A stretch of 64,000 nucleotides of DNA. It comes from Chloroflexi bacterium 54-19. Its GTDB lineage: Bacteria; Chloroflexota; Chloroflexia; Chloroheliales; Chloroheliaceae. The stretch is from the NCBI GenBank assembly GCA_001898225.1, contig MKTJ01000077.1:665949-729948 (forward strand). Direction: 5' to 3'. The notes under the pieces are model-generated. The model was not told where the DNA came from. It was given only the letters and a program-made list of their open reading frames with translations, and ran no database searches. Below, one piece after another: positions 55,056 through 63,480 of this stretch (the first letter of the stretch is position 1; each line of letters begins with the position of its first letter). The position numbers were made by a program, and so were the translations under genes.

Positions 55056-55128
55056 GCTTGTGTTGATATGTGAAGTTTACCACAAGCAAAATAGGCGGGC
55101 AAACATTGGCGTTGAACGAAACAACGCC
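55056..55128. promoter_or_regulatory. Two inverted repeats upstream of the carboxylase operon
   Basis: GCTTGTG...CACAAGC (55056-55062/55081-55087, 18-bp gap) and GGCGTTG...CAACGCC (55108-55114/55122-55128, 7-nt loop) both have perfect 7-bp arms, 60-135 bp before the start at 54993. One may be an operator. No convincing -35/-10 pair was found. Confidence 0.35.
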
Positions 55129-55260
55129 CCCTGGTGACCCGTGAAGGGCGCGTTAAACGAGATTCCGAAATAAGTGATTAACCTAAAGTAAAATTCTCCA
55201 AATCAAACTTTTTAGGGAGAATAATAGACCTATCCTGGGTTATGAACCCTTCGAACCGCG

Positions 55261-56004
55261 TTATTTCACCCGCTTCAGGTAGCCATTTACATTAAAAGTG
55301 GCGTTCCGGCCAAAGAAGTCACACCAGCGCCTGTCAATCACGAAATCGTCGCGGTCCTGGAGAAATTCGTTGATGGCCCGTAGCGGTCCGCCCTCAAACA
55401 GTTCGCTCATCCCCAGTTCGTCAATGATGCCGTCTTCGACAATATAATAACTGCCCAGGGTTACGAGCGGTGAAAACCTGGCAAATGCGGGCAATACCTG
55501 GCGGTACTGGTGCGCCCCGTCATCTATAACCATTACTTTTTCATAACCTTCCGCCAGGCTCAAGTCGTAATTTTCCCAGCCGTCGGTAAAATACTTGATG
55601 CGTTTATGGTTGGCGGCAAGCTCGTTGATGGAGTCGTTTATATCGATGGTATGGACGATACCTTTGCCGTTTAATTCGAGCAAATCGGCCATATACAGGG
55701 CACCGCCCCCGGCATTGGTCCCAATTTCAATGATTAAATCGGGCTGGACCTCACTGATTAACATTTGATAAAGGACGTAGTCAAAAGGGCACCGGATATA
55801 AGTAATCCCCCGGTAGGTTACGTTATAATGGCCTTTATAGAGCGTATCCAGGTTAAAAACAACCTGTTTTTCTTCAGGCTTTTCCTCCGGTACAGCCGGG
55901 GCCTCCACCGCGACCGGCACCTCCGGTTCAGGCGCAACAGGGTTAATCACCGGTTCTACGCTTCTGAGCCTGGCGACCCGGTTTTTGAATAAGTTTTTTA
56001 GCAT
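55261..56004 (-). CDS. CmcI-like SAM-dependent methyltransferase
   Basis: This 247-residue protein has a Pro/Glu/Val-rich segment (17-45) followed by a fold matching the CmcI/cephalosporin-hydroxylase family: K-G-x-Y-x-V-T-Y-R-G, the SAM loop I-E-I-G-T-N-A-G-G-G-A-L-Y, and V-I-D-D-G-A-H-Q-Y, whose acidic residues bind a metal. CmcI itself acts in cephamycin synthesis. Most relatives are sugar O-methyltransferases of surface glycans (rhamnosyl O-methyltransferase type), which is the more likely role here. It stands alone, head to head with the histidine kinase gene. Confidence 0.75.
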   Translation of the reverse strand: MLKNLFKNRVARLRSVEPVINPVAPEPEVPVAVEAPAVPEEKPEEKQVVFNLDTLYKGHYNVTYRGITYIRCPFDYVLYQMLISEVQPDLIIEIGTNAGGGALYMADLLELNGKGIVHTIDINDSINELAANHKRIKYFTDGWENYDLSLAEGYEKVMVIDDGAHQYRQVLPAFARFSPLVTLGSYYIVEDGIIDELGMSELFEGGPLRAINEFLQDRDDFVIDRRWCDFFGRNATFNVNGYLKRVK

Positions 56005-56257
56005 TGATTAAATATTTTTTCCTTGAAAGATTCTTTTAAAAAATGACCGGCTGAACTGGCAAGTCCCAACCACTTTCCCTTCAAACAATTGACAAGGATA
56101 CACCAATTAGCAGCCCATGGGCAAATCTGAAATAGCCCGGCTCTTAATAAGCGATTTCTAATAATTTCAAATAGCCAAAAAAGAGTATAATATCTTCAAA
56201 CCAACATTCGGGTTGAAGTTAGTTTAGAGCAAAGTGCCACCGGGCGCGGTTTCGTTT

Positions 56258-58702
56258 ATGAAAGCCAAAGACTTAAAACTGGGTTCGGTCCTGCGGTTCC
56301 GGGAGGACCAGGGGCTGATAACCTTCAAAGATAATCGCCTGCTGCTGATTGACGCCGAGGCCATGGGGCTGCTCAGGCGGGAAATTATCGGGGTGCTGGG
56401 CCAGGACATGGCCCGGCGGCTTTTGACGCGCTACGGGTACGCCTGCGGCTATAGCGATGCCCTCCGACTGCACCAAGATTATAACTGGGAAACCGAAGAA
56501 GAATGGATGATGGCCGGGCCGATGATGCACATGCTGGAAGGTATCACAAAAGTTCTACCTACCCGGTTAGAATATTCCCGCTCCGAAGACCGCTTTATTA
56601 TCGAGGGGGAATGGGCCAACTCTTACGAGGCCCAACAACATATCGCCCACCTGGGCCACTCCGAAAACGCCACCTGCTGGACCCTTAGTGGTTACGCCAG
56701 CGGCTACAGCACGGCCTTTTTCGGGCAACCGGTAGTTTGCCTGGAATATTCCTGTGTCGGGAAAGGCGACCCGACCTGTCTCTGGCGGGTGGGCCGTCCC
56801 CACCAGTTGGGGTATGAAGCCAACCAGGCCCTTAAAGACTTGAAGGGGTTTAACCTGGCGGGCACAATCAGCATGCTGGAAGAACAAATCGCCGTCCGTA
56901 CCGCCGAGCTTTCAGCCCTGAACGCCGCCAGCCTGGTGCTGGCCGAGTCGCTCTCCCTCGATGAACTGCTCTATAAGGTCTTGCCCCACGTCTTGAGGGC
57001 TACTTCAACCGATTTTGGCCGGGTGCTGCTGCTGGAAGATGAAGGCGAAACCCTCGAACTGCGGGTCCAGAGCGAACGCGACCTCTCCGGCCTGGAAATC
57101 GAGCCGCTCCAACTCCATTTCCCACTCCATATTTTCCATAATGACGAATGGCGTCGCCTGAAAGCCGGGAGCGTGGTAGTCAGCCACGACCTGACGAATG
57201 TCCCGCTCTTGCCCGAAATGTCCCGCCGCCACAACTGGCACAGCCTGGTGCGGGTGCCTCTTTTGTCACGCGGCACCCTGACCGGGGTCCTCGAACTGGT
57301 CTCGCAAAACGGGGCCTGGCCCAATCAACCGGAAGAAAAACGGCTCTTGTTATCACTGGGCCGCCAGATTGGCCTGGCTCTCGGCAACGCCCGCCTCTAC
57401 GAGCAGGAGCAGCAACGAGCCAGGGCCTGGCGCGGCCTGGTTGAAATCAGCCACAAGGTCGCCAGCAGCCTCGATAAAGAGCAGGTCTTCGAGTCGCTGG
57501 TCGAGTATGCCCGCGAACTGCTCGATAGCGAAGTGGCTTTCGTGGCCCTCTTTGGTGAGAACGAAAGCACCCTGGAAATGGCTGCTTGCGCCGGGATGCG
57601 GACCGGCGATTTTCAAAACCTGAAACTTCCCCGCAACAAGGGACTTACCCAGGCCATCATCGAAGGAGGCGGCCCGGTGATTGTCAGTAATTACGCCACC
57701 GACTCCCGTTTGCAAGGCCCACCCACGCCCGAAGTTTTAGCCGAAGGGCTGGTTAGCCTGGTGGCGGTGCCGCTCACGGTCCACCAGAAAGTGCTTGGGA
57801 TGCTCTACGTGGGGGAACGCCGCCAACGCCGTTATACCGAGGCCGACGCCGACCTCCTGACGGCCCTGGCGACCCAGGCCGCTATCGCTGCCGAGAAAGC
57901 CCGCCTGCACGAACGCGAAGTCGAGCGGATAAAAGAGGTCGAGCGGATAAAAAACGACTTCCTGGCGATGATTACCCACGAACTGCGGACCCCCCTGACC
58001 AATATCAAGGGTATCACCAGCGGCCTCTTACAACGGGACGTGGAATGGGATAGCGGCAGCCAACGCACTTTCCTGGAAGCCATCAGCGAGGAGTCGGATG
58101 TCCTGACCGGGCTGGTTTCGAATTTACTCGATATGTCGAAGCTGGAAGCCGGGTCGTGGGCCATTTACCCAGACGAGTGTACCTTTGACGAAATTATGGC
58201 GGAGGTGCAACGTAAACTGGTCGGTTTGTTGGAAGGGCGGGAGTTAAGAGTAGAAGTGCCGCCCGACCTGTCTCATCTGCGGGTTGACCCGACCCAAATC
58301 GCCCGCGTGCTGGTCAACCTGATTACCAATGCCCTAAAATATTGTCATAATGGTCCCATCTTCCTGAGCGCCGGTTATTACGACCCGGAGCGGTTGCTGG
58401 TAACCGTCAGGGATAGCGGGCCGGGCATACCGGCGGAAGAACGTCCCCATATTTTCGATAAATTTTACCAGGGTAAGAATATAAGACCTGGCCTGCGAGA
58501 AACGCCGGGAGCCGGGTTGGGCCTGGCGATTGTTAAAGGCATCGTGGAAGCGCATGGCGGGCAAATCTGGGTGGCCGAACCGGACGAAACCGCTACCGGG
58601 GCGACTTTCTGTTTTACCTTACCGCTGCTCAGGTCCAACGATGCGCCTGTCAACCCGCTAAGCGGCCAGCCAAGCGAACAACTGAGCAGCCAACCAAAAT
58701 AA
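56258..58702 (+). CDS. Soluble histidine kinase with XylR/DmpR-type aromatic sensor domain
   Basis: This 814-residue kinase starts at ATG 56258; a GTG at 56234 is possible. Residues 1-180 match the effector domain of XylR/DmpR/MopR (XylR_N plus V4R), including R-R-E-I-I, E-E-x-W-M-M-A-G-P and C-W-T-L-S-G-Y-A-S-G-Y. Cys140, Glu163, Cys166 and Cys174 have the spacing of the MopR zinc ligands. His91 and Trp119 have that of the MopR phenol-binding His106 and Trp134. GAF domains follow at about 221-381 and 393-544, then a short duplicated helix, the phospho-acceptor His574 in T-H-E-L-R-T-P, and an HATPase domain at about 641-791. No membrane segment is present. The response regulator gene lies 57 bp downstream. 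Confidence 0.92.
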   Translation: MKAKDLKLGSVLRFREDQGLITFKDNRLLLIDAEAMGLLRREIIGVLGQDMARRLLTRYGYACGYSDALRLHQDYNWETEEEWMMAGPMMHMLEGITKVLPTRLEYSRSEDRFIIEGEWANSYEAQQHIAHLGHSENATCWTLSGYASGYSTAFFGQPVVCLEYSCVGKGDPTCLWRVGRPHQLGYEANQALKDLKGFNLAGTISMLEEQIAVRTAELSALNAASLVLAESLSLDELLYKVLPHVLRATSTDFGRVLLLEDEGETLELRVQSERDLSGLEIEPLQLHFPLHIFHNDEWRRLKAGSVVVSHDLTNVPLLPEMSRRHNWHSLVRVPLLSRGTLTGVLELVSQNGAWPNQPEEKRLLLSLGRQIGLALGNARLYEQEQQRARAWRGLVEISHKVASSLDKEQVFESLVEYARELLDSEVAFVALFGENESTLEMAACAGMRTGDFQNLKLPRNKGLTQAIIEGGGPVIVSNYATDSRLQGPPTPEVLAEGLVSLVAVPLTVHQKVLGMLYVGERRQRRYTEADADLLTALATQAAIAAEKARLHEREVERIKEVERIKNDFLAMITHELRTPLTNIKGITSGLLQRDVEWDSGSQRTFLEAISEESDVLTGLVSNLLDMSKLEAGSWAIYPDECTFDEIMAEVQRKLVGLLEGRELRVEVPPDLSHLRVDPTQIARVLVNLITNALKYCHNGPIFLSAGYYDPERLLVTVRDSGPGIPAEERPHIFDKFYQGKNIRPGLRETPGAGLGLAIVKGIVEAHGGQIWVAEPDETATGATFCFTLPLLRSNDAPVNPLSGQPSEQLSSQPK
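57920..57955 (+). repeat. Tandem 18-bp coding duplication in the kinase linker
   Basis: Two adjacent 18-bp units starting GTCGAGCGGATAAAA encode V-E-R-I-K-E and V-E-R-I-K-N, immediately before the dimerisation and phosphotransfer helix. Only the last three bases of each unit differ, pointing to a recent duplication in the signalling helix. Confidence 0.85.
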
Positions 58703-58759
58703 AACCTATCCTGGACCGTTGCCAGAAGTTATTCATAGTTCAATGGAGAACAAATTAGC

Positions 58760-59515
58760 ATGACCACTCCCAGAAATCTTCTATCCAGACCGACCGAGGC
58801 CACCAGCCGGGACCAGATCCTGGTGGTAGACGACGACCCCAAAATTTTGATGTTTGTGAGCGCCAACTTCAAAGCGCGGGGCTACCGGGTACTCACGGCC
58901 AAAGACGGCCAGGAAGCCCTGGAACAGGCCGCCCTGGAACAGCCCCAGGTCATTTTGCTGGACATCGCTCTTCCGAAAATAGATGGCTGTGAGGTTTTGA
59001 AGCGGTTGCGCGAGTGGAGTGACAGCCAGGTAATCGTCCTTTCGGCCCACGGCGGCGACCAGGACAAAGTAAAAGCCCTCGACCTGGGGGCGGACGACTA
59101 TATCACCAAACCTTTCAGCATGGAGGAACTCCTGGCGCGGGTCCGGCTGGCCTTCCGCCGCCTCCAACGCTTCCAGGCGGCCCAGGTCGGCACCGCCCCC
59201 ACCACGGAAGGCAGCCCTTTAATCACGGCGGGTGAGTTGCAGATTGACCTGGCGGCCCGGCAGGTGAAACGGCGCGGGGAAGCGGTCAACATGACCAAGA
59301 CTGAATACGAACTGCTGCGCCTATTGGTGACTAACCGGGGCAAAGTCTTGACCCACCGCGACCTCTTGCAACAGGTCTGGGGCCCGGAATATGGCGAGGA
59401 GACCGAATACCTGCGGACCTTTATCCGAAATATCCGCCGCAAACTCGAAAAAGACCCCGGCCACCCGGTCTACCTCCTGACCGAGGCGGGAGTTGGCTAT
59501 CGCTTTAATGGTTAA
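58760..59515 (+). CDS. OmpR/PhoB-family response regulator
   Basis: This 251-residue protein has a receiver domain at about 18-132: Asp24-Asp25 acidic pocket, phospho-acceptor Asp68 in I-L-L-D-I-A, Lys117 in Y-I-T-K-P-F. A winged-helix DNA-binding domain at about 155-250 has T-K-T-E-Y-E-L-L-R-L-L, the loop G-P-E-Y-G-E-E-T-E-Y-L-R-T-F-I and a wing ending G-V-G-Y-R-F. The pattern is close to KdpE-type regulators. It directly follows the aromatic-sensor kinase and is its obvious partner. Phased 11-bp repeats begin at its stop codon, upstream of the meta-cleavage genes. Confidence 0.92.
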   Translation: MTTPRNLLSRPTEATSRDQILVVDDDPKILMFVSANFKARGYRVLTAKDGQEALEQAALEQPQVILLDIALPKIDGCEVLKRLREWSDSQVIVLSAHGGDQDKVKALDLGADDYITKPFSMEELLARVRLAFRRLQRFQAAQVGTAPTTEGSPLITAGELQIDLAARQVKRRGEAVNMTKTEYELLRLLVTNRGKVLTHRDLLQQVWGPEYGEETEYLRTFIRNIRRKLEKDPGHPVYLLTEAGVGYRFNG

Positions 59516-59562
59516 AATCTGGTAACAATCCAGTTAAAATTCTTTATATTTTCTTTATATCA
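59511..59562 (+). promoter_or_regulatory. 11-bp-phased direct repeats, candidate response-regulator binding array
   Basis: Consecutive 11-bp units GTTAAAATCTG (59511), GTAACAATCCA (59522) and GTTAAAATTCT (59533) are followed by TTATATTTTCT (59544) and TTATATCACCC (59555). The last units also appear as TTCTTTATAT repeated at 59540 and 59551. OmpR/PhoB-type proteins bind tandem sites with this period. The first unit overlaps the regulator's stop codon. A possible -10 (TATACT, 59601-59606) with no good -35 fits activator dependence. The region is A/T-rich, so chance similarity must be considered. Confidence 0.5.
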
Positions 59563-59677
59563 CCCCCGGAATCTTCACGCGGTTTTTATCCACTTTTTTA
59601 TATACTGCCAGTGTGGAGCGAACGCAATTTTTTGCTTATCTGCTTAAAAGGCTAAAGTAAATCTACTCATAACAGCC

Positions 59678-59706
59678 AACCGGCGACCCTGTGGACCGGG
59701 CCGGTT
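59678..59706 (+). other. Leader hairpin before the hydrolase gene
   Basis: AACCGGC (59678-59684) pairs with GCCGGTT (59700-59706) around a G/C-rich loop, followed by TTGGTTTGCAATTTT and then the strong AAAGGAGG ribosome-binding site. It may be a weak attenuator or an mRNA-stabilising stem. A related stem follows the gene at 60606-60634. Confidence 0.4.
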
Positions 59707-59734
59707 TTGGTTTGCAATTTTAAAGGAGGCGGCG

Positions 59735-60595
59735 ATGAAGCCTGATTTGCCTTATACCCCCGACCTGGAAAAAGGCGCTTTTGCGAAAATTAATGGTATA
59801 AACACCCACTACCACCTGGCAGGGCAAGGTCCGGCCATCGTCTTTATTCACGGTAGCGGGCCGGGTGTTTCGGCCTGGGCCAACTGGCGGCTGGCGTTAC
59901 CGGTCTTGCAGGCAAACTACACCGTGGCGGCCCTGGACGTGGTCGGCTTCGGCTACACCGAGCGTCCCGATAACTTTGAATTCAGCACCAAAGATTGGGC
60001 CGACCACGTTATCAGCTTTATCGAAGCCCTTGGCGTTGGCCCGGTGCATATCGTCGGCAACTCGATGGGCGGCGGGGTCGCTTTACACGTGGCCTACCGG
60101 CGGCCCGAACTGGTCAATAAAATTGCCCTGATGGGCACGACCGGCTGCAATTTCACCATCACCGATGGACTGGCGACCGTCTGGGCCTACAAACCCAGCA
60201 AAGAAAATTCCCTTCAACTCCTGAACTTCTTCGTCTACAACAAAGCAATGGCGACCCCCGACCTGGCCGAACTGCGCTACCGGGCCAGTATCCAGCCAGG
60301 CTTCCAGGAAAGCTGGGAGAAGATGTTCTATCCCAACGCCAAAGGGGATGAGAACCCCCTGCAGTGGCGGGTGGACCAACTGGCCCTCGAAGACGAGCAA
60401 ATCGCCTCGATTCAGGCCCCGGCCCTGGTCATTCACGGCCAGAACGACGAAATCATCCCGGTCGCCAACGCCCACAAGGTCTTTGAGCTTTTGCCGACTT
60501 CCCAGCTACATATTTTTAACAAATGCGGGCACTGGACCCAGATCGAACACGCCGCCTCGTTTAACCGGCTCCTGGGAGCCTTCTTCCAGGACTAG
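59735..60595 (+). CDS. dmpD: Meta-cleavage product hydrolase (2-hydroxymuconate semialdehyde hydrolase-like)
   Basis: This 286-residue alpha/beta hydrolase of the C-C bond hydrolase group (DmpD/XylF/BphD-like) has the oxyanion stretch I-H-G-S-G-P-G-V-S-A-W-A-N-W, which is typical of this group. The nucleophile is Ser110 in G-N-S-M-G-G-G, the acid Asp238 in H-G-Q-N-D-E and the base His266 in C-G-H-W-T-Q. It hydrolyses the ring-cleavage product of catechols to 2-hydroxypenta-2,4-dienoate and a carboxylic acid. AAAGGAGG lies 5 bp before the ATG. It is the first of the meta-cleavage genes, after the kinase and regulator. The exact ring substrate is not determined. Confidence 0.87.
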   Translation: MKPDLPYTPDLEKGAFAKINGINTHYHLAGQGPAIVFIHGSGPGVSAWANWRLALPVLQANYTVAALDVVGFGYTERPDNFEFSTKDWADHVISFIEALGVGPVHIVGNSMGGGVALHVAYRRPELVNKIALMGTTGCNFTITDGLATVWAYKPSKENSLQLLNFFVYNKAMATPDLAELRYRASIQPGFQESWEKMFYPNAKGDENPLQWRVDQLALEDEQIASIQAPALVIHGQNDEIIPVANAHKVFELLPTSQLHIFNKCGHWTQIEHAASFNRLLGAFFQD

Positions 60596-60605
60596 CTTAC
60601 TTCCA

Positions 60606-60634
60606 ACCGGCTCCATTTCGGGAATGGGGCCGGT
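60606..60634 (+). terminator. Stem-loop between hydrolase and hydratase genes
   Basis: ACCGGCTCCATT pairs with AATGGGGCCGGT (12 bp, one G-T pair) around a 5-nt loop, 11 bp after the hydrolase stop. No T-run follows, so it may only partly terminate or may protect the upstream mRNA. The next gene is 65 bp further. Confidence 0.5.
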
Positions 60635-60699
60635 CTAATATACCTTAATTCAAGCTTTTATTACCGGCTTATAAATTAGCTTCATAACAAAGGACGCCG

Positions 60700-61506
60700 A
60701 TGTTAGTTGAAAACGGAACCTCTCTTTTTACACCCCAGGTCGCCGCAGAACTGGGTGAGGCCCTGTATCACGCCGAAGTGAGCCAGCGGCCCATTCCACC
60801 CCTGACCGCCACTTACCCGGCCATGACCGCCGCCGACGCTTACGCGGTCCAGCAGGTGATGCTGGCTAAAAAGCTGGCAGGGCGGACCATTCTTGGCCGC
60901 AAGGTGGGTCTGACCAGCAAAGCGATGCAGCAGATGTTAGGGGTTGACCAGCCCGATTACGGGGTGCTGGCCGACGATATGGTTATCGAGGATGGCGGGG
61001 AATGCCGCGTGGCCGACTTGATTCAACCTAAAGTCGAGCCGGAAATCGCCTTTATCCTGGGGAAAGATTTGTCGGGCCCTGGCCTGACCGCCGCCGATGT
61101 GCTGGCCGCTACCGAATATGTCACGGCCTCTCTGGAAATCGTGGACAGCCGTATCACCAACTGGCAAATCAAACTGGCCGATACCATCGCCGACAACGCC
61201 AGCAGCGCCCGCTATGTCCTGGGTAAAGTCAGGGTTGCGCCAAATCAAGTTGACCTGCGATTGGTCGGGATGGTCATGGAAAAGAACGGCCAGTTGGCCG
61301 ATACCGGGGCCGGGGCCGCCGCCCTGGGTCACCCGGCGGAAGCGGTGGCCTGGCTTGCCAATAAACTGTCCGAGTTCGGCGTTTCGCTCAAAGCCGGGGA
61401 AGTTATCCTTCCGGGAGCGCTTTGCCGGGCTATTGAGGTCAAAAGCGGGGACGTGGTCCGGGCTGAATTTGCCGGGTTGGGCCAGGTTTCGGTCAGGTTT
61501 GTCTAA
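60700..61506 (+). CDS. dmpE: 2-oxopent-4-enoate hydratase / 4-oxalocrotonate decarboxylase family
   Basis: This 268-residue protein belongs to the hydratase/decarboxylase family of meta-cleavage pathways (DmpE/MhpD and DmpH). The metal ligands are expected at Glu113 and Glu115 in K-V-E-P-E-I-A-F and Glu146 in S-L-E-I-V-D-S, matching the spacing in MhpD. G-R-K-V-G-L-T-S near 67-74 is also conserved. Hydratase and decarboxylase cannot be separated with certainty. Because a hydrolase precedes and an aldolase follows, the hydratase giving 4-hydroxy-2-oxovalerate is the better fit. The dehydrogenase gene begins 17 bp downstream. Confidence 0.87.
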   Translation: MLVENGTSLFTPQVAAELGEALYHAEVSQRPIPPLTATYPAMTAADAYAVQQVMLAKKLAGRTILGRKVGLTSKAMQQMLGVDQPDYGVLADDMVIEDGGECRVADLIQPKVEPEIAFILGKDLSGPGLTAADVLAATEYVTASLEIVDSRITNWQIKLADTIADNASSARYVLGKVRVAPNQVDLRLVGMVMEKNGQLADTGAGAAALGHPAEAVAWLANKLSEFGVSLKAGEVILPGALCRAIEVKSGDVVRAEFAGLGQVSVRFV

Positions 61507-61523
61507 AAGGAGAGATTTGAGGA

Positions 61524-62429
61524 ATGGGAAAAATAAAAGCAGCCATCCTGGGTAGCGGCAACATCGGGACCGACCTGATGTACAAATTGCTCCGCAGCCC
61601 GGAAATCGAGCTTAGCCTCTTACTTGGCATCGTCCCAGAATCGGATGGGTTGGCGCGGGCCCGTGACCTGGGCATTGAGACGAGCCATGAAGGAATTCAA
61701 TACCTGGTGGACCACCCGGAAAAAGCCGATATTGTCTTTGACGCAACCAGCGCCAAGGCCCACGTCCGGCACGCCCGCACTTTGAGCCAGTTGGGCAAGG
61801 TCGCCATTGACCTGACCCCGGCGGCCCGCGGACCCTTCGTAGTCCCTTCGGTCAACCTCGATTTCCAGTTGTCCGCCCACAATGTGAACCTGATAACCTG
61901 CGGCGGGCAGGCCACTATCCCGATGGTCGCGGCGGTCAACCGGGTCGCGCCGGTCGAATACGCCGAAATCGTGGCAACCATTTCGAGCAAGAGCGCCGGA
62001 CCCGGCACCCGCCAGAACATTGACGAATTTACCCACACCACGGCGCGGGGCCTGGTGGAAGTCGGCGGAGCAGCCAGGGGCAAGGCCATTATCATCCTGA
62101 ACCCTGCGGACCCGCCCATCATGATGCGCGATACCGTCTACTGCCGGGTCCAGGAATGTGACGAAGCGGCGATTACAGACTCGGTCAAGCGTATGGTCGA
62201 GGCAGTCCAATCCTACGTCCCGGGGTACCGCCTCAAAGCGGGTCCGCTTTTCGAAAAAGACCAGTTTGGCTGGAAAGTGACCATTATGGTCGAAGTGACC
62301 GGGGCGGGCGACTACCTGCCGAGTTACGCCGGGAACCTGGATATTATGACTGCTGCCGCCGTCGCGGTTGGCGAAAAATTCGCCCGGCATATCCGCGAAA
62401 AACAAAAGGAGGTTGCCAATGTCGGCTAA
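61524..62429 (+). CDS. dmpF: Acetaldehyde dehydrogenase (acylating)
   Basis: This 301-residue enzyme converts the acetaldehyde released by the aldolase to acetyl-CoA with NAD+. The Rossmann loop is G-S-G-N-I-G-T-D at 10-17, the catalytic Cys126 lies in L-I-T-C-G-G-Q-A-T-I-P, and the C-terminal part carries the DmpG-interacting region typical of DmpF/MhpF. The length matches the family (about 305). It starts after AAAAGGAGAG, 17 bp from the hydratase, and its end overlaps the aldolase gene by 11 bp, as expected for partners that form a substrate-channelling complex. Confidence 0.94.
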   Translation: MGKIKAAILGSGNIGTDLMYKLLRSPEIELSLLLGIVPESDGLARARDLGIETSHEGIQYLVDHPEKADIVFDATSAKAHVRHARTLSQLGKVAIDLTPAARGPFVVPSVNLDFQLSAHNVNLITCGGQATIPMVAAVNRVAPVEYAEIVATISSKSAGPGTRQNIDEFTHTTARGLVEVGGAARGKAIIILNPADPPIMMRDTVYCRVQECDEAAITDSVKRMVEAVQSYVPGYRLKAGPLFEKDQFGWKVTIMVEVTGAGDYLPSYAGNLDIMTAAAVAVGEKFARHIREKQKEVANVG

Positions 62430-63471
62430 CGCGAGCAAAGGGAAAATCTTTCTGACCGATATGACCTGCCGGGACGGTATGCACCCGATGCAGCACTCCC
62501 TGACTCCCGCCCAGATGGCGAAAATCGTGGGTGGGCTGGCCGAGGCCGGGGTGCCGACCATCGAAGTTTCTCACGGGGACGGTCTGGGTGGGTCGTCGTT
62601 CCAGTACGGTTTCGCCGCCGCCAGCGACCGCGAATATTTAGCGGCAGTGGCCCCGGTCCTGGGAAAGAGCGAATTGAGCGTGCTGCTCCTGCCCGGTATC
62701 GGCACCAAGCCCGACCTTGAAATGGCCGTCGAATACGGCGCGACCGTGGCCCGCATCGCCACCCACGTCACCGAGGCCGACATCTCCGAGCAGCACATCC
62801 AGTTGTCCAAGAAACTCGGTATGCGGACGGTCGGCTTCCTGATGATGAGCCACATGGGTTCGCCCGAAAAGATTGCCGAGCAGGGAAAATTGATGGAAAG
62901 CTACGGCGCGGACGTGGTCTATGTCACCGATAGCGCCGGAGCGCTCATTCCCGACACGGTCAAAGCCAGGGTGAGCGCCCTGCGGAACGCGGTCTCCTGC
63001 GCGATTGGCTATCACGCTCACAACAACCTGGGCCTGGCGATTGGCAACTCGCTCGCGGCTATCGAAGAAGGCGCGACCCACATTGACGGGACGCTCTGCG
63101 GACTGGGGGCCGGGGCCGGGAACGCCCAGACCGAAATCCTGGTGGCGGTCCTCGACAAAATGGGCTACGAAACAGGTGTGGACCTGTTCAAGGTCATGGA
63201 CGTGGCCGAGGACGTGGTAACACCGCTCATGCTCCGGCCTCAAATTATCGACCGGGCCGCGTTGACCATCGGTTACGCCGGGGTCTATAGCAGCTTCCTG
63301 CTCTTTGCCAAACGGGCCGCCGAGAAATACGGCCTGGAAGCGCGGGACATCCTGCTGGAAGTAGGCCGCCGGGGCGCGGTCGGCGGGCAGGAGGACCTGA
63401 TTGTAGACGTGGCCCTGCAACTGGCCCGGCAGAAACAGGCGCAAAACCCCGAACCCGCCGGGGTCCGTTAG
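62419..63471 (+). CDS. dmpG: 4-hydroxy-2-oxovalerate aldolase
   Basis: This 350-residue DRE-TIM metallolyase starts at ATG 62419, directly after GGAGG; an in-frame ATG 17 codons upstream lies inside dmpF and lacks a site. Residues D-M-T-C-R-D-G-M-H near 14-22 supply the metal-binding Asp and catalytic Arg/His, with T-C where most relatives have T-L. His199 and His201 (Y-H-A-H-N-N-L-G) complete the metal site. A C-terminal helical region carries the communication domain to DmpF. It splits 4-hydroxy-2-oxovalerate into pyruvate and acetaldehyde, which passes to the acylating dehydrogenase. Confidence 0.93.
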   Translation: MSANASKGKIFLTDMTCRDGMHPMQHSLTPAQMAKIVGGLAEAGVPTIEVSHGDGLGGSSFQYGFAAASDREYLAAVAPVLGKSELSVLLLPGIGTKPDLEMAVEYGATVARIATHVTEADISEQHIQLSKKLGMRTVGFLMMSHMGSPEKIAEQGKLMESYGADVVYVTDSAGALIPDTVKARVSALRNAVSCAIGYHAHNNLGLAIGNSLAAIEEGATHIDGTLCGLGAGAGNAQTEILVAVLDKMGYETGVDLFKVMDVAEDVVTPLMLRPQIIDRAALTIGYAGVYSSFLLFAKRAAEKYGLEARDILLEVGRRGAVGGQEDLIVDVALQLARQKQAQNPEPAGVR

Positions 63472-63480
63472 GGATTGAAC

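Noticed and set aside
61620..62561. 313-codon minus-strand frame over dmpF
   Set aside because: Antisense to a gene with all catalytic motifs in place; no recognisable domain.
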